Assembly: GCA_947650285.1 (NCBI GenBank)
Contig: CANTFL010000498.1
Coordinates: 62,001-126,000, forward strand
Source: Hyaloperonospora brassicae
Lineage: Eukaryota > Oomycota > Peronosporomycetes > Peronosporales > Peronosporaceae
Length of the DNA stretch: 64,000 nucleotides
Reading direction: 5' to 3'
Below, piece after piece: positions 50,640-60,566 of the stretch. The notes under the pieces are model-generated. The model had not been told where the DNA came from and searched no databases. It saw only the letters and a list, made by a program, of their open reading frames with translations. Each line of letters starts with the position of its first letter. Position 1 is the stretch's first letter. A program made the translations under genes and the position numbers.

Positions 50640-51560
50640 AACCAGCTACCATCGTGTCTCGATTAAATCGTCTTGTTTTGCAGCCTTGATTAAGGTTGGC
50701 ATAATACTAATGAAGGATTGATTGAAGCAGCTGGCGATATGCCTTTGGGAACACGCGCGAGTAAAAGCGGTGGGCCCGTTCCAAACGTGTCTGCGTACAT
50801 CGTCAAGTGTTGCTCCTCTTACGTTGCCATTATCTGCGGCTGGTGGTGCTCTAAAGGCGGCAGTGGCTGCTGGAACGCAACTGGGCCTTGTGGAGCTACG
50901 GGGGCGCCAAATGAGACAATGAGTAGATCCCTTTTGACATTCGCGAGATGTTGTCGCGAAGGCGGCGCTTGATCAATGGAGGCTTGGGTAGAGGAATCTG
51001 CTGCTGATGGCGGTGGTATTCGCTCCAGCTTGATGTACGACGCGTGGAGGTACAAATTGTTTGATGGGTAGCAGTAATCGTGTAGCGTGCGTTCGCCGCG
51101 ACACGTCGAGCCCCAGGCATTGGGGCCGGTGCACCGGGAATGACGCCAAAGATAGCCAAGGCAAACATCTGCCGCTCGTCGATGGTGCCATTCGCATCAT
51201 CATGTTGTATGGAATCGTAAATTTTGTAGTTGCTCGGGCATACTCTTGCTGCAGTTGGATGTTGGGAAGACTGGGGAGGGTACGGTCCCTAGCCGCCAAT
51301 AGCGGCAATTGGTGAATGCGTATCATACTTACCTTAAACCGTAGATGCCCTTTAACATTGATTATACGGATTGGGCAGGCCGGTGCCCACATGTATGTCA
51401 GCTCCAGTTGGACCAGGTGCGAGATTGTCGGGCGTGGGTATACCCATAGGGCCCCACACGTTCTCGACAACTCCGCGCTTTTCAGCATCGAAGCCCGTAA
51501 TAGGTTCTGGGTCAGTAGATTGCCGAGCCTAGGCGTGCCGCCCTGACCACCGATGTTACC
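50640..51560 (-). pseudogene. Decayed gene with Gly/Pro-rich part and EF-hand-like motif
   Basis: The minus strand gives three coherent pieces in different frames. First, ITGFDAEKRGVVENVWGPMG and PDNLAPGPTGADIHVGTGLP (about 51490-51370). Second, KIYDSIQHDDANGTIDERQM followed by FALAIFGVIPGAPAPMPG (about 51215-51110), where DDANGTID fits the calcium loop of an EF-hand. Third, NNLYLHASYIKLERIPPPSA and VKRDLLIVSFGAPVAPQG, then a stop and EEQHLTMYADTFGTGPPLLA (about 51060-50740). Changes of frame and stops mark it as broken unless unseen introns explain them. The family is unknown to me; an EH-type or penta-EF-hand protein is possible. Confidence 0.45.
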
Positions 51561-51965
51561 TCAATCGTTCACCCTGAACGATCCTTGCTGGTCCACAAGG
51601 GGAAGATTGGTCGGACACGGAATTTAAGGCTTCTACAGCTGCGTACATGACGATTAAAAATCTGGTAGCTATATGGATTGTTAGCGTTGGGCACGAAAGG
51701 GCCAATCATATGTATTTGAACTTACTTGCCGCCGCACTTGCTGCCATTGCCTGTAGCACTTACTACCGTCTCGCTCTCCTAAGCGATTAAGCAGTTTCTT
51801 GTCCCGTGTTGCAGTTTAGTATATTGTGGTTGACACTTTTTAGCGTGCTTTTTAATGGTTGAGTTGAGTATAGTACTGGTTTTGGGACTTTTGTACATTT
51901 GTGGTACTGGTTTTGAGATTTACTCGTACACGACCTACCGCGATGGATAACGTCGGTGTTCCACG

Positions 51966-52408
51966 ATGATCGAAGCACCCACGCTAAGCCTTGTCGGAGA
52001 CATTTCTTCTCTGCTTGCGCAAATGGCTAGCAGTAGAAGTACTGGTCCATACGATCGAGGCAGAACTGGTGTGCTGGACTCGTAGGTAGTGCAGCAAGAC
52101 TGCAGCAAGACGTGCTGACGAATGTTCGCACGACCACACACCCCAGCGTTCTAATCCCTTTAGCCTTTTTCCGGTACAAGCTCCGAAGTTAGACGTCATC
52201 TCGTGTGCCCGGCTTCGTGGGGTCTCGAATGGTCGGAAACTCTTGCACAAGGTGCAGTCGATCTTCCAGCGAGAGTATCGCAACACCGATAGTGCAGGAC
52301 CGACTGACAGATTGATTGCGAATCGTCTTGGCGAATGTTTGCGTGAAATACGAGCGCTTCAAGAGGCGGAGCAAGTGGAGCTCGAGGAAAATGGGCTGCA
52401 AATTTAAT
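51966..52408 (+). pseudogene. Possible syntaxin-like (Qa-SNARE N-terminal) fragment
   Basis: An ATG at 51966 opens 38 codons (LVGDISSLLAQMASSRSTG) to a TAG. A second frame, without ATG, runs from about 52090 to a TAA at 52406-52408 and ends GRKLLHKVQSIFQREYRN, PTDRLIANRLGECLREIRAL, QEAEQVELEENGLQI. The second piece is helical and amphipathic, in the style of a syntaxin Habc bundle or a LYR-type small protein. No SNARE motif or membrane anchor follows. I could not join the pieces by a sound intron in phase. It may be a truncated gene; the family is a guess. Confidence 0.3.
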
Positions 52409-52730
52409 GGCGCTAATTATTGCACGTCACTTCCAGCATCAGTCGGAGCCATCTACCGCAGGTGAGTTGCTGCACACGAGCAGACGCCGCGCTGTTTTCT
52501 TGCTGCCTGGCTGCACTCGAGACCTTCTCCACCCATCCTGTACGATAGGCGTCTTGGTCCCTTTTCGTCTGACTGCTTTCCCATCGATCATTGGTGATGA
52601 GGTGCCTTGAAGCTCTGCTCTCTCTGTCTCCGAAGTAAGCAGCCAGCCGGTCGAACCGTTCCGACTTATTTACTTTTCGTTTTGCGCTTTGTTGTCTATT
52701 GCTCGTCCGAGACCCCATCAAACGCAAGCC

Positions 52731-53495
52731 ATGAGGTCCTTCTACCTCTGTGCCTTCATCTTGGGTGGCGTGCTGTCCGTCTTGACAGGGCTCGGCTCGA
52801 CTGCCATACAAATTGACGTCTCGACATCTGAAGCCAAAAAAACTGAGCACGAGTCTGCCAAGGGACTGCGGGGGGACCTGATCAGCGGCAGTGAGCTACA
52901 AGAGAATCGGCAGCTTTCTGTGAAAGGTTCGGTCGATAGAGCCGTCAGCGTACTGAGGACAGGTCTCGTCATAGCTGCTGACCATGTCGGAGAAGTGCTT
53001 CGGTCAAGCAAGCCCAAGCAGCTCGCGCTGGAAGCTACAAGGAGCGAACTATTCCACCCTACTCCGCTGATACACACGGCTGTGCGACGTCGCCGTTTTT
53101 TTTCAAACGATGCCATCGAAAAGGCATTCATTGTACATGCGGTCAATTCGTTCTCACTTGGCTACATGCGCCTTGCGCTTCGGGTTCTCGCCCAGACGCT
53201 GGAGCCAGAAGCGTACACTGCGATCTACACCGATCTCTTGCTGCACTATTTCGAGAACGACCTGGCCATCCTGATCTTGCGGGCAAAGGGTACCTCGCCG
53301 CCGAACACTCATATCGACATGGTGGAAGCAGCGCAGTTTGGTGCGTGGTTCGAGCGCAATTTGAAACCTATTCACGTTGAACACGGGTTGGACAACCTCC
53401 CTGGAATGGTACCCGTTCGCGAACACGAGGCAGAACGTATTGCGGACAGTTACAAGCAGTACATTCGTCGCGTGCACGCCGAGTCGTTATCGTAG
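52731..53495 (+). CDS. Secreted RXLR/WY-like effector candidate
   Basis: 254 aa. The ATG at 52731 is chosen because it begins a clear signal peptide (MRSFYLCAFILGGVLSVLTG, predicted cleavage near Ala25); an upstream in-frame non-ATG codon would hide it. After the signal comes a Ser/Glu/Lys-rich linker with two weak RXLR-like spots, RGDL (47-50) and RQLS (60-63), and no EER box. The C-terminal half is helical: YMRLALRVLAQTL (145-157), LLHYFENDLAILILRAK (170-186) and AAQFGAWFERNLKPIHVEHG (200-219). The last two follow the Y-motif/W spacing seen in WY-fold oomycete effectors (Y-x-n-D-L-A ... Q-F-x-x-W ... P-x-x-V). Such proteins are secreted and act in host cells. It stands between decayed genes and a housekeeping cluster. 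A non-effector secreted protein remains possible because RXLR is degenerate. Confidence 0.7.
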   Translation: MRSFYLCAFILGGVLSVLTGLGSTAIQIDVSTSEAKKTEHESAKGLRGDLISGSELQENRQLSVKGSVDRAVSVLRTGLVIAADHVGEVLRSSKPKQLALEATRSELFHPTPLIHTAVRRRRFFSNDAIEKAFIVHAVNSFSLGYMRLALRVLAQTLEPEAYTAIYTDLLLHYFENDLAILILRAKGTSPPNTHIDMVEAAQFGAWFERNLKPIHVEHGLDNLPGMVPVREHEAERIADSYKQYIRRVHAESLS

Positions 53496-54943
53496 CAGTT
53501 GCGCTTCTACCATCTTAACTAGAGGCAATGTACCATCTTTCGAGGTGTTTGGCTTTCTCCGCTCACACGATAAGACTTCCTCTTTGGTAACATACACAGT
53601 TGAACAGGCGATCGATATCGAGCGGACGTGTATTTCTTGATTGTCTGCCTCTATATTTGATCTCTGCCTATGCTTCACAGGCTCAAAAGGTAGACAGGCC
53701 ATACTGAAGTAACACGGCAAGCCGTCGTCTGGGTGATTGGGCTGTAGGCGTCGAGCTCCACGGCTGAAAATTTTGCGTCATCATCCCTCATCTGCAGAAA
53801 AGATATGCGTGACGCCATTGCGTTAGTTCTAATGTACATCTCGGGATGGTGAAGAGTCGACGCAAATCCTATGGCCTGAGGTTCGAGCCAGCGTGAAAGC
53901 ACTCGAAGTGGCATCGATGCTCGATCTCGAGCTCGCCTTTGCAAGGTCGCGGACGATATATGGAATCGTGCACTACGTTCCAGGCCCACTTGATGCGTGG
54001 GACGCGAACGTGGCCACTATCCACTACAGTTCACAACGGGAGGTGGCACGCTGTTTGAAGAGCTTTCGTCGTAGTTTGCATCGCTGTCGTCAAACCCGGA
54101 TCGGACCTCACGCCCGCTGCTTATGTAGCTACCGCGGGCTACTATCAAACGGCCATGACGACCATTCTGGTCGCAATTGAGCTGTAGCGACAGATTTGGT
54201 CATATTAGCCCTGCATCGGACTTGTCTGTTCTGCCAGTGGACGACAGTAATGTTGCCCACCGTTGATGCACGATTGGTTGATCGATTGGTCACCTTTGCA
54301 CGCTAACGAGTCTGCTAGTGAGTTTTAGGATAGCTTAGGACTTGTTCCTAGAGCTGATGGACCCTAACTTGTCAAGTTGCTGCCTTTGATGACGTCTTTA
54401 TGATGTTACTTTACATCCAACGAGCGTGCTACCATCTTGGAATGCCTCGGCTTTCTTAGTCGTAGCCTAGCCTCGCAGCGACGGCTTAAAAGACGGGTCG
54501 TCGACACGTGAACATTATCTAGACTTGTGCATGCGCATCGTTGCGTATCGATAGCTCAGCCTTGTTCATTTGTTCCAGTTGGACGGATCCATCGATCCTC
54601 TCATAAGGTAAGACTGTCTTCTTGTACGCACACCTTGCAACATGTTGACGCAAAACCGCTGACACCCTCCAACAACAGTTTGCTCTTGGGATGCAGATCC
54701 AAGCGATACGTTAACTTGACAAGCCGACGGACATTGACGTTAGTTGCGGCAGATGCGTCGAAGACAAACATGAACGAGGTCCAGCAACTCAGAGCCAGGA
54801 CACGTTCCAGTGGACGTTAGCGTTCAGCGAGTCGTTCGATCGCCTCACGCTTATGCACCCATATCTTGTTCCGTATCGCATTAGACATTTACTGCATCCC
54901 GTAAGCAAAGATCGTCCCAACACTGGTGGTCAGCTGCTGGTCG
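53496..54943. other. Intergenic region with unsupported frames
   Basis: Frames at 53675-53989 (minus), 53893-54180 (plus, no ATG) and 54527-54820 (plus, no ATG) overlap each other or lack a start, and show no domain. It probably holds the 3' regions of the effector and VPS9 genes. Confidence 0.4.
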
Positions 54944-56638
54944 TCACCGGTGCATGTCTTGGTCGTTTCCTCGCATGTGGGGGTCGGCCATCAAACTCAG
55001 ACGTTTTGCACGAACGTCAAGAACGGTGGGGAATCGCAGTGACGTTTTGTCTTCGTCCATCGCGTGACCAAAGGAATCGGGACGAGGACGCATCTGCTTT
55101 CGATCTTCAGCTGCCGTAGCGTTGTTCGCGGTCCTCACACTGCAGCTTATCACGTCGCCGCCCATTACACCAAGGCCAACTTCACGAAGTTCCTCACCTA
55201 GCACAAATCTTTTCTTGCTTTGGCGCAGCCCTTCGTCAAACTCTTCAGCCGAAATGGTCAGTCGAGAGCAGTCAACTTCCTCCAGGAAGGCAATGCTTGA
55301 TACCAGATGTGTGAAGAAATAGCCTGGCTCCGAAACCAACTTGGCAGGGTTTCGATATTCGAGGATATAGGCCACGTTGCGCTTGAGTTCGCGCGGATTG
55401 GCACGCAATACTACATAGATCAGCGCGGGCAAGAATTCATCCGCAGACGGAAATCTGTCACCATTTTGCATCTTCAAGAATGATGTCAGGTCTTGACACA
55501 CACGCAAGATACCGTCCATTTTGCGCCGTGGACTTGGGTACAGCGTCGCAGCTTCCAGTTGCGTCGCCAGACGGAGCCACGTATGCTCTTGCTCGTCCGT
55601 CTTAGGCTCGGGTAGATCCAGATGCTTTAACGTGACAAAAGCCAGCAAGCTAATACGATCATGAAAAGCGTCGTCCTGCTTTGCCACTTGATCCGAGGGA
55701 GTCAGCGTCTTGACATATAGCTTCTCCATCAAAAACGCTTCCAGCACTTCGTGCAGCAAGTCCACTCCAACAGCATCGCGGACGTTCAGGTAGTTGTGGG
55801 TCTGCTGCGCATCGTTGTCTCCTACGTCCTCTTGTAGTAGCGCTGTCAGCGTCTTGCTGTGCTTGATCTGCTCGACAAGCTTGTTAACAAAATCGTGGAT
55901 CCTTTCACCCGGTCGGCCTCTCGTTGCCCCCAACATCTCAGGTAAATCCCACAGCTCTGCTTTCTTGACAAACGATTGAATACGGTACACCACATCCGCT
56001 ACCTCTGTCTTCTTCAGCAGCGCTAGGAGCTCCCGGAATGCCAACAAGAACGACATGTCTCGACCGTGTCTTGTCATGGTGCTCGTGCGTGGACTGTGCG
56101 AACACTGCCATTGGTCAAGCAACACCTCCTGCTCGCTCAGCTCTTGGAACAGCGTTTTGTACGTCTGAGTCGACCTCTGGGTCCTTCCAGCACCAGCACC
56201 AGCAGCTTCTTCTCCTTCCTCCTCCTTCTTCCTGCTCGTCTGCACGTCGTGGGGCGGCAAGAGGTCGTGCTTGAGCTCTTCTAAGGCCGTGAAAAAGCTG
56301 GAAAAGTCCTTGTGCAGGTCATCGAGCGCTTCGCGACAAGCGCTGGAGGGCAACGAAGTAGCCAATGAGCGCGAAGGTGCACCCGACGCCTCGAGTGGCG
56401 CCGCACAACAGCGCGCGTCGTTGTTATCGACCCACAAGGTGCGCGTCGTGCGAGCGGCGAACAACAGTTCACTGCGCCGTTGCTCCGATAGTACGTGAGA
56501 AGGTGCGGTAGTTGCAGATGAAGTTGCAGTGCTCTGAACTTGTTGCGACGACCCGAGCGGCGCTTTGGTGCGGTTTGTCGCTGCGGGCGATGCGCTGAGT
56601 TTGCTGCTGCTACTGCTGCTGCGTAACCCCCAAAACAT
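54944..56638 (-). CDS. VPS9-domain protein, Rab5-type guanine nucleotide exchange factor
   Basis: 564 aa from the first ATG (MFWGLRSSS). Residues 1-100 are Ser/Ala-rich and probably disordered; 105-130 and 195-300 are helical; a KKEEEGEE patch lies at about 137-145. The VPS9 domain is at about 340-460: KMDGILRVCQDLTSFL, then SADEFLPALIYVVLRANP with the Asp finger, and GYFFTHLVSSIAFLEEV with the Tyr and Thr that contact Rab switch regions in Rabex-5. VPS9 proteins load GTP on Rab5-type GTPases at early endosomes. About 100 C-terminal residues follow the domain without a known motif. Upstream, two more frames look coding (56640-56882, listed apart), so the true N-terminus may be longer. It is divergent from EMC5 at 56995, with a short shared promoter region. 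Confidence 0.85.
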   Translation of the reverse strand: MFWGLRSSSSSSKLSASPAATNRTKAPLGSSQQVQSTATSSATTAPSHVLSEQRRSELLFAARTTRTLWVDNNDARCCAAPLEASGAPSRSLATSLPSSACREALDDLHKDFSSFFTALEELKHDLLPPHDVQTSRKKEEEGEEAAGAGAGRTQRSTQTYKTLFQELSEQEVLLDQWQCSHSPRTSTMTRHGRDMSFLLAFRELLALLKKTEVADVVYRIQSFVKKAELWDLPEMLGATRGRPGERIHDFVNKLVEQIKHSKTLTALLQEDVGDNDAQQTHNYLNVRDAVGVDLLHEVLEAFLMEKLYVKTLTPSDQVAKQDDAFHDRISLLAFVTLKHLDLPEPKTDEQEHTWLRLATQLEAATLYPSPRRKMDGILRVCQDLTSFLKMQNGDRFPSADEFLPALIYVVLRANPRELKRNVAYILEYRNPAKLVSEPGYFFTHLVSSIAFLEEVDCSRLTISAEEFDEGLRQSKKRFVLGEELREVGLGVMGGDVISCSVRTANNATAAEDRKQMRPRPDSFGHAMDEDKTSLRFPTVLDVRAKRLSLMADPHMRGNDQDMHR

Positions 56639-56639
56639 T

Positions 56640-56882
56640 TGTGACAAGCAGTCGGTTGCGTAGGTATCTGCTTTTTACTGCGATCCAGATATTCGTGGAT
56701 GTTTTGCATGGATAGATAAACGGTTTGGACAAAAGGAGGATCGATCGATCGATCAAACAGAAGGAAAAGATTTTGCACAAAGCGTTCCAACGTCGCCACC
56801 TCTTTTCAGTTGGATTTTTGATTACATCGTAGTAAAAGTCCTGCTTGTGGTTGTATTCGAATTGATCGTACTTATGGCCCAT
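56640..56882 (-). pseudogene. Frame-shifted possible 5' extension of the VPS9 gene
   Basis: ATG at 56882 opens MGHKYDQFEYNHKQDFYYDV and IKNPTEK. Near 56803 the apparent coding shifts frame to ATLERFVQNLFLLFDRSIDP, VQTVYLSMQNIHEYLDRSKK and QIPTQPT, then near 56645 it shifts again into the VPS9 frame. Each piece has protein-like periodicity and none ends before the next begins. No GT-AG intron fits either junction. Two small indels (real or from assembly) in an N-terminal extension would explain this; a uORF in the 5' leader is the alternative. Confidence 0.4.
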
Positions 56883-56994
56883 AGCTCGAGCTGACACGGG
56901 TTGGGATCGAGGGGAACTGATGCAGCTTAAGTACGCGATTTACAAAAGGCACTTATCTCGCTTTCGTATCGCTGACGTTAACGGTGGGAAAACA
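56883..56994. promoter_or_regulatory. Shared divergent promoter region, VPS9 and EMC5
   Basis: The minus-strand VPS9 gene (or its extension) and the plus-strand EMC5 gene start back to back about 110 bp apart (356 bp if the short VPS9 start is right). That leaves room only for a compact bidirectional promoter. No TATA box is evident. Confidence 0.45.
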
Positions 56995-57586
56995 ATGGCG
57001 CTGCTGGTGGGCAAACTACTGATTGCAGTGGGCGCGCTGCTGCTCGTGCACGCTGGCTACTACTCGGTGCAATGTACGCTTCCTTCGCCGACCCGCCATC
57101 GATAGGGGGTTTAAGCTAAAAATCGCTTAACAAATGCACTATTTACAGACGAGAACTACGTCAAGCTGACCGAAACTGTGGAGGCCCAAATGCCACCGAC
57201 AGAGGTACTATTTAGTTTGTCCTTTTCTACAATATTATCGACATGTCGGTCTTTTTGGACTAACATCCTTTTGTTGGTGGTGCTGTTGCATTACAGGTAC
57301 TCGTGGAACTTACTTTGGCCTTTTGTATCTCGTTGGTGGGCGTCCTGCTTACGTCGGGAGAGATGTTACCGATACGATCCAACGACGCACTGCACTTTAG
57401 GTATGAGAATCGATTGGGATGTCCAGAAAACAGCAAGAATGAGGACAAGCTGTTGACTTGGTGTGTGATATTTGTGCTGTGTTGATATACGAATACTGCA
57501 GGTCGCTGGCTACTGTCGTCTCCTGTCCGGACTTTCATGTGTTTAACCACCGCGGGAAATCGCTACAGAAGCGTACCATGTCGTAG
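56995..57586 (+). CDS. ER membrane protein complex subunit 5 (MMGT family), four exons
   Basis: Exons 56995-57073, 57149-57204, 57297-57400 and 57502-57586 give 107 aa. All three introns (75, 92 and 101 bp) are GT-AG and keep frame: donors GTACGC, GTACTA, GTATGA; acceptors TTTACAG, ATTACAG, ACTGCAG. Exon 1 encodes a membrane helix (MALLVGKLLIAVGALLLVHA, then GYYSVQ). Exon 2 gives YVKLTETVEAQMPPTE, matching YMRLTEKEDESLPID in animal EMC5. Exon 3 holds the second helix (LVELTLAFCISLVGVLLTSG) and exon 4 the conserved end SCPDFHVFNHRGKSL. EMC5 is a core subunit of the ER membrane complex that inserts tail-anchored and multipass proteins; the family was earlier called a membrane magnesium transporter. 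Length is slightly short of the human 131 aa. Confidence 0.92.
57074..57148 (+). other. Intron 1 of EMC5
   Basis: 75 bp, GTACGC...TTTACAG, after the first base of a Tyr codon (Q-Y-E-N). It contains an in-frame TAG, so it must be removed. Confidence 0.88.
57205..57296 (+). other. Intron 2 of EMC5
   Basis: 92 bp, GTACTA...ATTACAG, between codons (PPTE and VLVE). Confidence 0.88.
57401..57501 (+). other. Intron 3 of EMC5
   Basis: 101 bp, GTATGA...ACTGCAG, splitting an Arg codon (ALHF-R-SLAT). Confidence 0.88.
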
Positions 57587-60479
57587 AGTCGTTGTTCACG
57601 AAAGGGCCGATCGGATGAAAAGAAGCGATACAAGTGACGGATTCATTTCTGATAATGAGTGCAGTGGTTGGATCTTGTAGTGGCAGTACCCCCTTTTGCA
57701 TGTGGGTGACTTGTATCGCGACCGTGTTAGCAGACTTCTTTTTGCCGCCAAATGTGTACGCGTGCTTTGTGTGGCCTTGTACAGCCGAAGAATGTTCGCA
57801 ACTGTGGATCGCATGTTGCTGCATTGCGTTTGGGACGAACAAGATAGGACAAATTGACGTCTTCGTGCGGCCATTTATACCAAAGAGCTGGGCCTGTTTT
57901 CTCCGATCGATCGACACCGATCACTGCAACCTGAAAGTCTAGTGTCGCCCCCGAATGTTGCGATTGGCCGTGGCAGCGCTATCGGAGTCCGATTTGTACA
58001 GTAAAGCAGCAGGGCTAAGGCTACAACAGCTACCTTTCCGAATGAGATCGTGAGCTGCCGCTGCGGCCACAGCTCTGTTTCTGAATTATCGTGCGTTTGC
58101 CACTCAATGTGTTTTGTGTTGCGCTTGTCCTCGTGTTTGCTGCATCAGATGCCAAGACGTATTGCGATTCTAATTTTGCCATACGTTACGACAACATCGA
58201 ACAGTCGCTTTCGCTCAAATACCAGTCATCCGTAAACACCGGTCGTGTTCGTATTAGAGGCGTTGCAGCACGCCTTCCCTTTTGCATACTTTGATGCTGC
58301 ACATTGTGCGCAAAACATGGCAAGGTCAAGTATCCCAATATAAGTTATCTAGAAAGTACTGACTGGATTGACAGAATGGAATCAGTAGACCTAGGCAATC
58401 TCGTCGCTATGCAGCTGTACAGGTCTTGTCGCTAGTACAAGTTTGACGCGTAGGACCTTATCCAGCGCTTGTCTTTTCGCGGGCTGTCGAACTCATTAAA
58501 ACGCAGCTCTTCGTGGCATACAAAGTCTGTGAGTATCACACAAAATCAAACCTTTTGCGCGTCTACCTCTTGCCGCGCGGATGACTCGATTGCAAAGTTT
58601 GTGTCCTTCGTTACAATAGTATCTTGGACTTTGAGGCAGAATTTGTCATAAGCACAAAGCGTGAGGCGGATGTCGAAGCGGCAAATCCAGCTAAACAGTA
58701 GCTTTCGTCCTCATAGACGAACGCGCTCATGTTACAAGCATAGCTGGCAAGTATTGCCCTATTCTGCTGCTTCCCGTTGTTGCATGGGGCAATCGATCCA
58801 TTTGTAATGCAACAGCAAAGCACGCGGTGAGACTGGCGTTGCACGAATAGCGAGGAGGATCGAGTGAGACGTGCTTTACTGATTGTGTTGAGCCTCCTTA
58901 AACGATCGCCGGGCCAATCCACACGAAAATATGATATGGCACCACAATTTGCGGACAATGTCGACAACGTGTTGGCGGTCATCATGATTTATGGTTAGTG
59001 CAACCAGCAGCGCCTCGGTACAATCTGGTTGAAGCTGGCTGCGCGCGACGAGAGCGTGCGAAATCCGTTCGAACTACTTGTTGACAGGGCGGTCTGATCA
59101 CGACGTGGGGTGGCCTTTATTTTTACCCGCAAGTGGGGGGGCGTTCCAGGAACAACCCCCAAAGAAAAAAAAAAAACAAAAAAAAAATGCGCATCCACCA
59201 GAGGTACACTATTGTACAGTTAGTCGCGTGTGTGTCGGCAAGCACGTTCATCTGCCGTAGTCGCGTTGGGCTAAGTGCTCTGTAGAATCGTCCTTGCATA
59301 CTTTGCGTCCTGATGAAAAATATAGTTCGCCTTTTGCAACTGATTTCTGTATGCGTCGCCCTTACTTATGAAGAAGAGCGACTCGATCCATTATTCTACA
59401 CGCAGTCTATTGTAAGAGCAATCGCCTGTCACGATATCTCGACTGAGAGCGCAAACTCATTTGTACGTTCGACGACTGCAGTTGTTTAATCTTAGGAGTA
59501 TGTCAATGCAGCGAACGTTTGCGGGATCCAACTTTTGCACTGTATCGACACAACATTACCGTCTACAGCCGGCGAATTCTGAGTGCGACTCGCTCGCTGG
59601 TCACGTTGTCCATCGTCCGAAACAACGACTACCCAAGTACAACGATGTCACCCGAAAGCAAACCGCGTCCTTCTGCCGTGACGCTTTCCTCGTGAAGCCT
59701 GACGCTCGTTTCCTGCTTTTACGGTAGACACGTTGCGAGCCAGAGCGCGGGAACACGTCGCACACTGCGACTGACTCAGTTATCGCTCTATCTTCGTAAA
59801 GATAGAGCAGACGCGCCGCATAAACGACGAGTGTTTCTCGACTCGGTCGACACATTCCGCTGTATCTCTCGCGAGCACGCGTTTCGAGACGATCTAACAA
59901 CACAATAGCGCCTCTGGACACGACGGTAAACACGATTGGCCGCCAGCTACACAATCTCGACCCTCTGTTTGAGAAGTGAGCTACGTTTCAATCTCAAGAA
60001 CATGTTCAAGTCGCTCAACGACGTGTGGCTTGCAGCCGTGTAGTCCATGTACATTGTCAAGCAGCCGAGTATTGGAGATGCGTAAATGTCCCCATCTGAC
60101 GGCAGCTTCCGCTACAAGCACCCACAGGCGTTTGTGGGTCTTTGCTGGGCTCTGAAGACTGTATACAGCAGAACGGAAATCTACATGGCGTGCCTGGCTC
60201 TCACCTGGGAGTGTCCGATCGGCAAAAACTGCGACACGTTACGCAAGGGTTTCGAGCGACACACGGAGGACTATCGAAACTGGGACTACTGCTCGAAACT
60301 GCGCCCGAGATAGCGGGGTGTTTCGATTTGGCAACAGCACGCCGCCGCTTGCGAGAAAGACAGATCTATGGAGCTACACTGGTTGCAAACCACTCACAAC
60401 GTGTATCATAAGCCTGCTTTTGGGAGCTGAAGCTGCCTTCAACACAATAAGGAACACATCTGCACCGTTGTGTCCTTCG
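57587..60479. other. Region of decayed or unrecognised coding sequence
   Basis: GC content stays gene-like, but no frame carries a known domain. At 58091 a frame without ATG (GTG, stop just upstream) starts RLPLNVFCVALVLVFAASDA, a signal-peptide-like leader, and reads on to YCDSNFAIRYDNIEQSLSLK before a TGA at about 58292; this looks like a secreted-protein gene that lost its start. At 59313 an ATG frame of 58 codons again begins with a signal-like leader (MKNIVRLLQLISVCVAL). A 75-codon ATG frame at 60086-60313 (SFRYKHPQAFVGLCWALKTV) is rich in Cys and Trp. An A-rich tract lies at 59165-59187. Confidence 0.35.
59313..59489 (+). CDS. Small possible secreted peptide, 58 aa
   Basis: ATG to TAA, with a hydrophobic leader (IVRLLQLISVCVALTY) followed by EEERLDPLFYTQSIVRAIAC. 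I know no family. It may be a real small secreted protein or the first exon or relic of a longer gene, since gene-like sequence in other frames follows. Confidence 0.25.
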   Translation: MKNIVRLLQLISVCVALTYEEERLDPLFYTQSIVRAIACHDISTESANSFVRSTTAVV

Positions 60480-60566
60480 ACAGATATCGTTTACGCGCTC
60501 TTTACGTGACAATGAATCGGCAATTGCGTGGTAAGTAGATCGTGAGTACTTGACTTGATACTTCAC
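60480..60566 (-). pseudogene. Fragment of a gypsy RT/RNase H connection
   Basis: The minus strand reads YQVKYSRSTYHAIADSLSRK followed by ERVN. In Ty3/gypsy polyproteins the end of RNase H is Y-x-V/I-x-Y-x-x-G-x-x-N-x-x-A-D-A-L-S-R, so HAIADSLSRKER matches the best-kept part. No other pol block was found next to it, so it is an isolated relic of an old insertion. Confidence 0.5.

Noticed and set aside
53893..54180. 95-codon frame downstream of the effector
   Set aside because: Starts at GTG, overlaps an opposite-strand frame, and has no domain.
57655..57942. Cys-rich hydrophobic frame after EMC5, plus strand, and overlapping minus frames
   Set aside because: Frames on both strands are equally open and none has a known domain, so neither can be preferred.
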